A stretch of DNA of 64,000 nucleotides from Lachnospira sp. UBA4346 (GTDB taxonomy: Bacteria > Bacillota > Clostridia > Lachnospirales > Lachnospiraceae): the NCBI GenBank assembly GCA_002394205.1, contig DGTC01000025.1, positions 1 to 64,000 on the forward strand, read 5' to 3'. This document shows positions 60,994 through 64,000 of this stretch, piece by piece (the stretch's first letter is position 1; each line of letters begins with the position of its first letter). A model generated the notes under the pieces. It did no database searches, was not told where the DNA came from, and saw only the letters and a program-made list of their open reading frames with translations. Made by a program: the position numbers and the translations under genes.

Positions 60994-62073
60994 ATGAAAT
61001 TACATTCATTTTTTTCTAGGAACAAGCGACGGATTCTTCCCTGTGCCATACTGTTTCTAATTCTGCTCTATGTGATTGGCGGACTTGGGATAACTGCACT
61101 AACATTCAAAAATACCTATCGTGCTTACAATATCCCCGAAGATACCGCCATTGCCCACTGGGATTATTATGAAAATACATATCACAGACGTGAAGTGTCT
61201 TTTGATTCAAGAGGAAATCTGTTGAAAGGACATGTTTATGAAGTCGATGCCCCGAAAGGACTGATTGTATTCTCGCATGGTATCTGGTCAGGCGAAGAAG
61301 AATATCTGACACTGATTACATGGCTTATGGATCAGAACTGGGATGTATTTTCTTACAGTTATACTGCCTACAACGGCAGTGAAGGAGCTTCTGCAAAAGG
61401 ACTTCCACAATCGCCGATTGATTTAGATTCCGCCCTGACTTATGTGGAATCAGATTCTCAAATCAATCATCTGACAAGAGTTCTTATGGGCCACAGCTGG
61501 GGTGCTTATGCAAGTACTGCCGGATTAATTTATGGGCATCATGTGGACGGTGTGGTTGCACTCTCCGGCTTCTCCGATCCGATTGAAATCTCATCGGATG
61601 TGGCTGACCGTATGTTTGGCATCTTAGGACGCTCTTTAAATTGGGCAGTTGATTTGTTAAATAAACAACGATTCGGTTCAGAATCCAGACAGACTGCCAT
61701 TGCCGGAATCAATTCTATTTCCGCACCGGTACTGCTCGTTCACGGAATCAACGATTCCTTTATCGGATATAACACATCCAGCATCATTTCGCACAAAGAT
61801 GAAATTACGAACCCAAATGTTACATATATTACGCTGGATGATCCTTTGCAAAGTGACCACAATAATTATTTTGGAAATGCAGATGCAACCGCCTATTTTA
61901 AAGAACTAGACGAACAGTACAAGGAACTTTCTAAACAGTACAAAGGTGGTAACGTTCCTGATGATGTGAAAAAAGATTTCTATGCACATACAGATAAAAA
62001 CCGTGCAAATCAGCCAAATGCCGCATTGTTCGAACAGATTGAAGCCTTTTTAGAAACAGAAGTACTTCACTAA
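60994..62073 (+). CDS. membrane-anchored alpha/beta hydrolase (S33-like)
   Basis: 359 aa. An N-terminal membrane anchor (CAILFLILLYVIGGLGITAL) puts the catalytic part outside. Alpha/beta-hydrolase fold with IVFSHGIWSGEEEYLT (oxyanion region), nucleophile elbow GHSWG, acid in LLVHGINDSF, and catalytic His in SDHNNYFGN. Strong ribosome site (AAAGGAGG). Preceded by a Fur-like box, so possibly iron-regulated. Substrate unknown; lysophospholipase, esterase and serine aminopeptidase are all possible. Confidence 0.85.
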   Translation: MKLHSFFSRNKRRILPCAILFLILLYVIGGLGITALTFKNTYRAYNIPEDTAIAHWDYYENTYHRREVSFDSRGNLLKGHVYEVDAPKGLIVFSHGIWSGEEEYLTLITWLMDQNWDVFSYSYTAYNGSEGASAKGLPQSPIDLDSALTYVESDSQINHLTRVLMGHSWGAYASTAGLIYGHHVDGVVALSGFSDPIEISSDVADRMFGILGRSLNWAVDLLNKQRFGSESRQTAIAGINSISAPVLLVHGINDSFIGYNTSSIISHKDEITNPNVTYITLDDPLQSDHNNYFGNADATAYFKELDEQYKELSKQYKGGNVPDDVKKDFYAHTDKNRANQPNAALFEQIEAFLETEVLH

Positions 62074-62146
62074 CCTGTACAATACATCGTACTTCCTGTT
62101 CATTACTGCATCGAACAGACTTTTATGAATGACAGTTCCGAACAAA

Positions 62147-62190
62147 AAATGCCATATATTCCGTGAATTCCCACTGGATATATGGCATTT
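62147..62190. terminator. bidirectional terminator between hydrolase and HsdR-like gene
   Basis: A perfect 13-bp stem, 62147-62159 with 62178-62190, lies between convergent genes. Confidence 0.85.
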
Positions 62191-62212
62191 GTTTATATAT
62201 TTCATTAAATAT

Positions 62213-64000
62213 TTAAGCGATTTCTTCTGAATTCTTTCGAATCTGTGTTACAACATCCATAATCCGCTTTGCTGTTGCTAAATCATCCTTAAACAGACTT
62301 GTGATGCTTCCAACGGAACGAAATGGTTCTTCCATCAGCACCTTGTTATCCTCAATATTTCCATTTGCAACGATATAATCCACAATCAGTCTGACAAAAC
62401 GTATTTGATTAATATTCAAATGTTCTTCCGACAGAAACTCATTAAATGCTTCATTGACCGTTTCTCTGTCTACGCCTACAATCTGACGAACCAGCTTGCC
62501 AATTGGCGTATCTCCATATTCTTTCTCATAATCTGCTTTAGAACCCAATTCCTGCCACAGAATCCGCTCTAATTCTTTCATATCCGCCTCTGTCAGCTTC
62601 ACATTATGCTTCAGCTTGTACACCGATAGATTATTCAAATGTTCCTTCAGATAGAATTCTACTTTTTTCTTATAATTCTTTAAATCATTTGCAGCATAAA
62701 TAGCTTCGCCTTCCACCGGATCAGAAATCATATCTGTATAATTCTTATAATAAATTGGTCTGATATGTGGTTCTAAATATTGCACCAATTCACGAAATGC
62801 ACGGCGAACCGTTTCTAATTCCAGAATTGTCGATGTTTCCCAGAATTCCTGCGTAAGCACCTTTTCAATCAGCGGCCGATGCTCCTGTACCTGCGGAATG
62901 GAATATTTCTTCGACAATTCCTCTGCGGTATTTATTACAATCTGCATCGGCTTATTAACATTCTTGCTCTGTAAAATTCCCAAATCAATACTATACATCA
63001 AATAGTCAAATCTTCTTGAGAGCTCATTTTCCTTTTTCGGCAAAATGAGTGGCGAAATATGCTCTTTAATTTCTGAAATCTGCAATGTCTCCAAACGATT
63101 CCATTGCATACGCTGCCGATACATTTCTACATAACGCATATGTCTCTTGACACGGAAGCTGTCATCATTTAACTCAATCACATCCTGATTCATCCCTGCT
63201 ACCAAATCCGCGCGGTAAGAACTGTATTTCTCATCTGTGGCATAGATTGGTTCCTGCAATTCCCTACATATCTGTGCTTTTGTATTGTAGATTTTTTCAC
63301 AAAGTGATTCCTGAATTCCTGTTTCTTCTCCATTTTTATTTTCTCTGAAATATTCAAAATTATTGCAGAAATCGAAAATCAGGAAACGCTCTTTATCCTG
63401 TCCTTCGCCAAATAAATTAGCACAAAGTCTCGTACCTCGTCCAATCATCTGCCAGAACTTCGCATAACTGCGCACTTTCTTAAAAAATACCAGATTTAAA
63501 ATTTCCGGAATGTCAATTCCTGTATCTAACATATCCACAGATACTGCAATCTGCGGCAGCTTCTCCTTCGTACTGAATTCATCAATCAGTGCATCATTAT
63601 ATTTAATACTATAATCAATCTGCTTGATAAAATCCCCACCATATTCCGGAAATAATACATGAAACCGCTCCACAATAAGCTGTGCATGATTACTATTTTT
63701 TGCAAAAATAATAGTCTTTCCTAACTTATCTCCACCTTCGATTTTCAAGCCACGCTCCATAAGTTCCTGCAGCACTTTATCAACCGTATCAATATTAAAT
63801 AACCACGTATTAATTGCACTGTTAGAAATATCTTTCTCTACAAATTCATCCTGTTCAAAGGTCTCTTCAAAATCCTGCTTCTCTTCTTCTGATAACTCAT
63901 CATAATGAATTCCATCTTCCATAATCTTAGACTTATACTCTAACGTTGAGTAATTCACAAGATACCCTTCTTCAACCGCTTTGTCTAATTCATAGGCAAA
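62213..64000 (-). CDS. hsdR: type I restriction R-subunit-like helicase, C-terminal part (5' end beyond window)
   Basis: About 595 codons are visible; the frame runs through the right edge, where residues FAYELDKAVEEGYLV precede the first GTG at 63958. Helicase motifs: GKTIIFAKNSNHAQLI, AVSVDMLDTGIDIPEILNL, KFWQMIGRGTRLC (motif VI). A long C-terminal region resembles the EcoEI-type R C-domain. The upstream nuclease and motor I parts, and any HsdM and HsdS genes, lie outside. The translocase of a type I restriction system is most likely; an orphan helicase cannot be excluded. Confidence 0.85.
   Translation of the reverse strand, partial: FAYELDKAVEEGYLVNYSTLEYKSKIMEDGIHYDELSEEEKQDFEETFEQDEFVEKDISNSAINTWLFNIDTVDKVLQELMERGLKIEGGDKLGKTIIFAKNSNHAQLIVERFHVLFPEYGGDFIKQIDYSIKYNDALIDEFSTKEKLPQIAVSVDMLDTGIDIPEILNLVFFKKVRSYAKFWQMIGRGTRLCANLFGEGQDKERFLIFDFCNNFEYFRENKNGEETGIQESLCEKIYNTKAQICRELQEPIYATDEKYSSYRADLVAGMNQDVIELNDDSFRVKRHMRYVEMYRQRMQWNRLETLQISEIKEHISPLILPKKENELSRRFDYLMYSIDLGILQSKNVNKPMQIVINTAEELSKKYSIPQVQEHRPLIEKVLTQEFWETSTILELETVRRAFRELVQYLEPHIRPIYYKNYTDMISDPVEGEAIYAANDLKNYKKKVEFYLKEHLNNLSVYKLKHNVKLTEADMKELERILWQELGSKADYEKEYGDTPIGKLVRQIVGVDRETVNEAFNEFLSEEHLNINQIRFVRLIVDYIVANGNIEDNKVLMEEPFRSVGSITSLFKDDLATAKRIMDVVTQIRKNSEEIA

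Overview
The window is AT-rich, mostly minus-strand chromosomal DNA from a low-GC Gram-positive bacterium, most likely a gut-type member of Clostridia, family Lachnospiraceae. This is inferred from the dgt-dnaG-rpoD cluster, a CIRCE operator on hsp20, ThyX in place of ThyA, queH, LPxTG-like surface proteins built from InlB-type repeats, and secreted proteins with WWK/WWY repeats. I could not identify the species. No rRNA, tRNA, CRISPR array, prophage or insertion sequence with a transposase was recognised.

Layout. 1-4.1 kb: macromolecular-synthesis cluster (dgt-like, dnaG, rpoD, the last cut by the left edge). 4.2-6.1 kb: small membrane protein and a divergent CorC/HlyC-like protein. 6.1-14.7 kb: a compact Tad/Flp-like secretion or pilus locus. 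It has a TadA-type ATPase, one protein that looks like a TadB-TadC fusion, three very small Flp-like pilins that start directly at the pilin motif (two are under 50 aa), and two TadE-like single-span proteins. Two large secreted proteins follow (WWK-repeat and InlB/MucBP-repeat). 15.2-24.9 kb: housekeeping genes (murF, ddl, citrate synthase, DUF1653, zinc PLC-like, PHP phosphoesterase, small alarmone synthetase, DUF6033-like, hsp20 with CIRCE, thyX). 25.3-33.7 kb: two paralogous LPxTG-like surface proteins of 1055 and 1658 aa. 34-35.7 kb: chemoreceptor. 36-42.2 kb: two LeuC/LeuD-type pairs, a LysR regulator and ilvC. 42.5-46.7 kb: flavodoxin, two unknown proteins, a phosphodiesterase, queH, hisC. 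47-53 kb: a sugar catabolic operon (DUF4867, fucose/arabinose-type isomerase, xylulokinase, FSA-type transaldolase, ROK regulator). 53-62 kb: PAP2, SGNH, DUF523, RNase H, homoserine dehydrogenase, thiM, thiW, chemoreceptor, alpha/beta hydrolase. 62.2-64 kb: the C-terminal part of a type I restriction R-subunit-like helicase, cut by the right edge.

Most interesting items. (1) The reduced Tad-like locus with leaderless mini-pilins and a fused membrane platform, followed by giant secreted proteins. (2) A roughly 120-bp structured repeat present three times (47056-47178, 57076-57197, 56969-57069). Each copy begins with an ATG that overlaps or lies within 6 nt of a preceding TAA stop. Each contains three hairpins with TTC/GAA loops. 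One copy encodes an intact 40-aa basic peptide, and the other two have lost that frame by a one-base difference. (3) Regulatory sequences: a near-consensus Fur-type 15-mer over the -35 of the 60994 hydrolase, a CIRCE/promoter overlap at hsp20, a 7-bp tandem repeat upstream of thyX that strings together -35-like hexamers, and identical promoters with leader hairpins on the two big surface-protein genes.

How the genes work together. The Tad-like machine, the repeat proteins and the two anchored proteins suggest a strongly surface-oriented lifestyle, together with two chemoreceptors. The isomerase-kinase-aldolase-ROK operon would channel a free sugar into central metabolism. ilvC, the LeuCD pairs and hom serve branched-chain and aspartate-family amino acid synthesis, and thiW-thiM salvage thiamin precursors.
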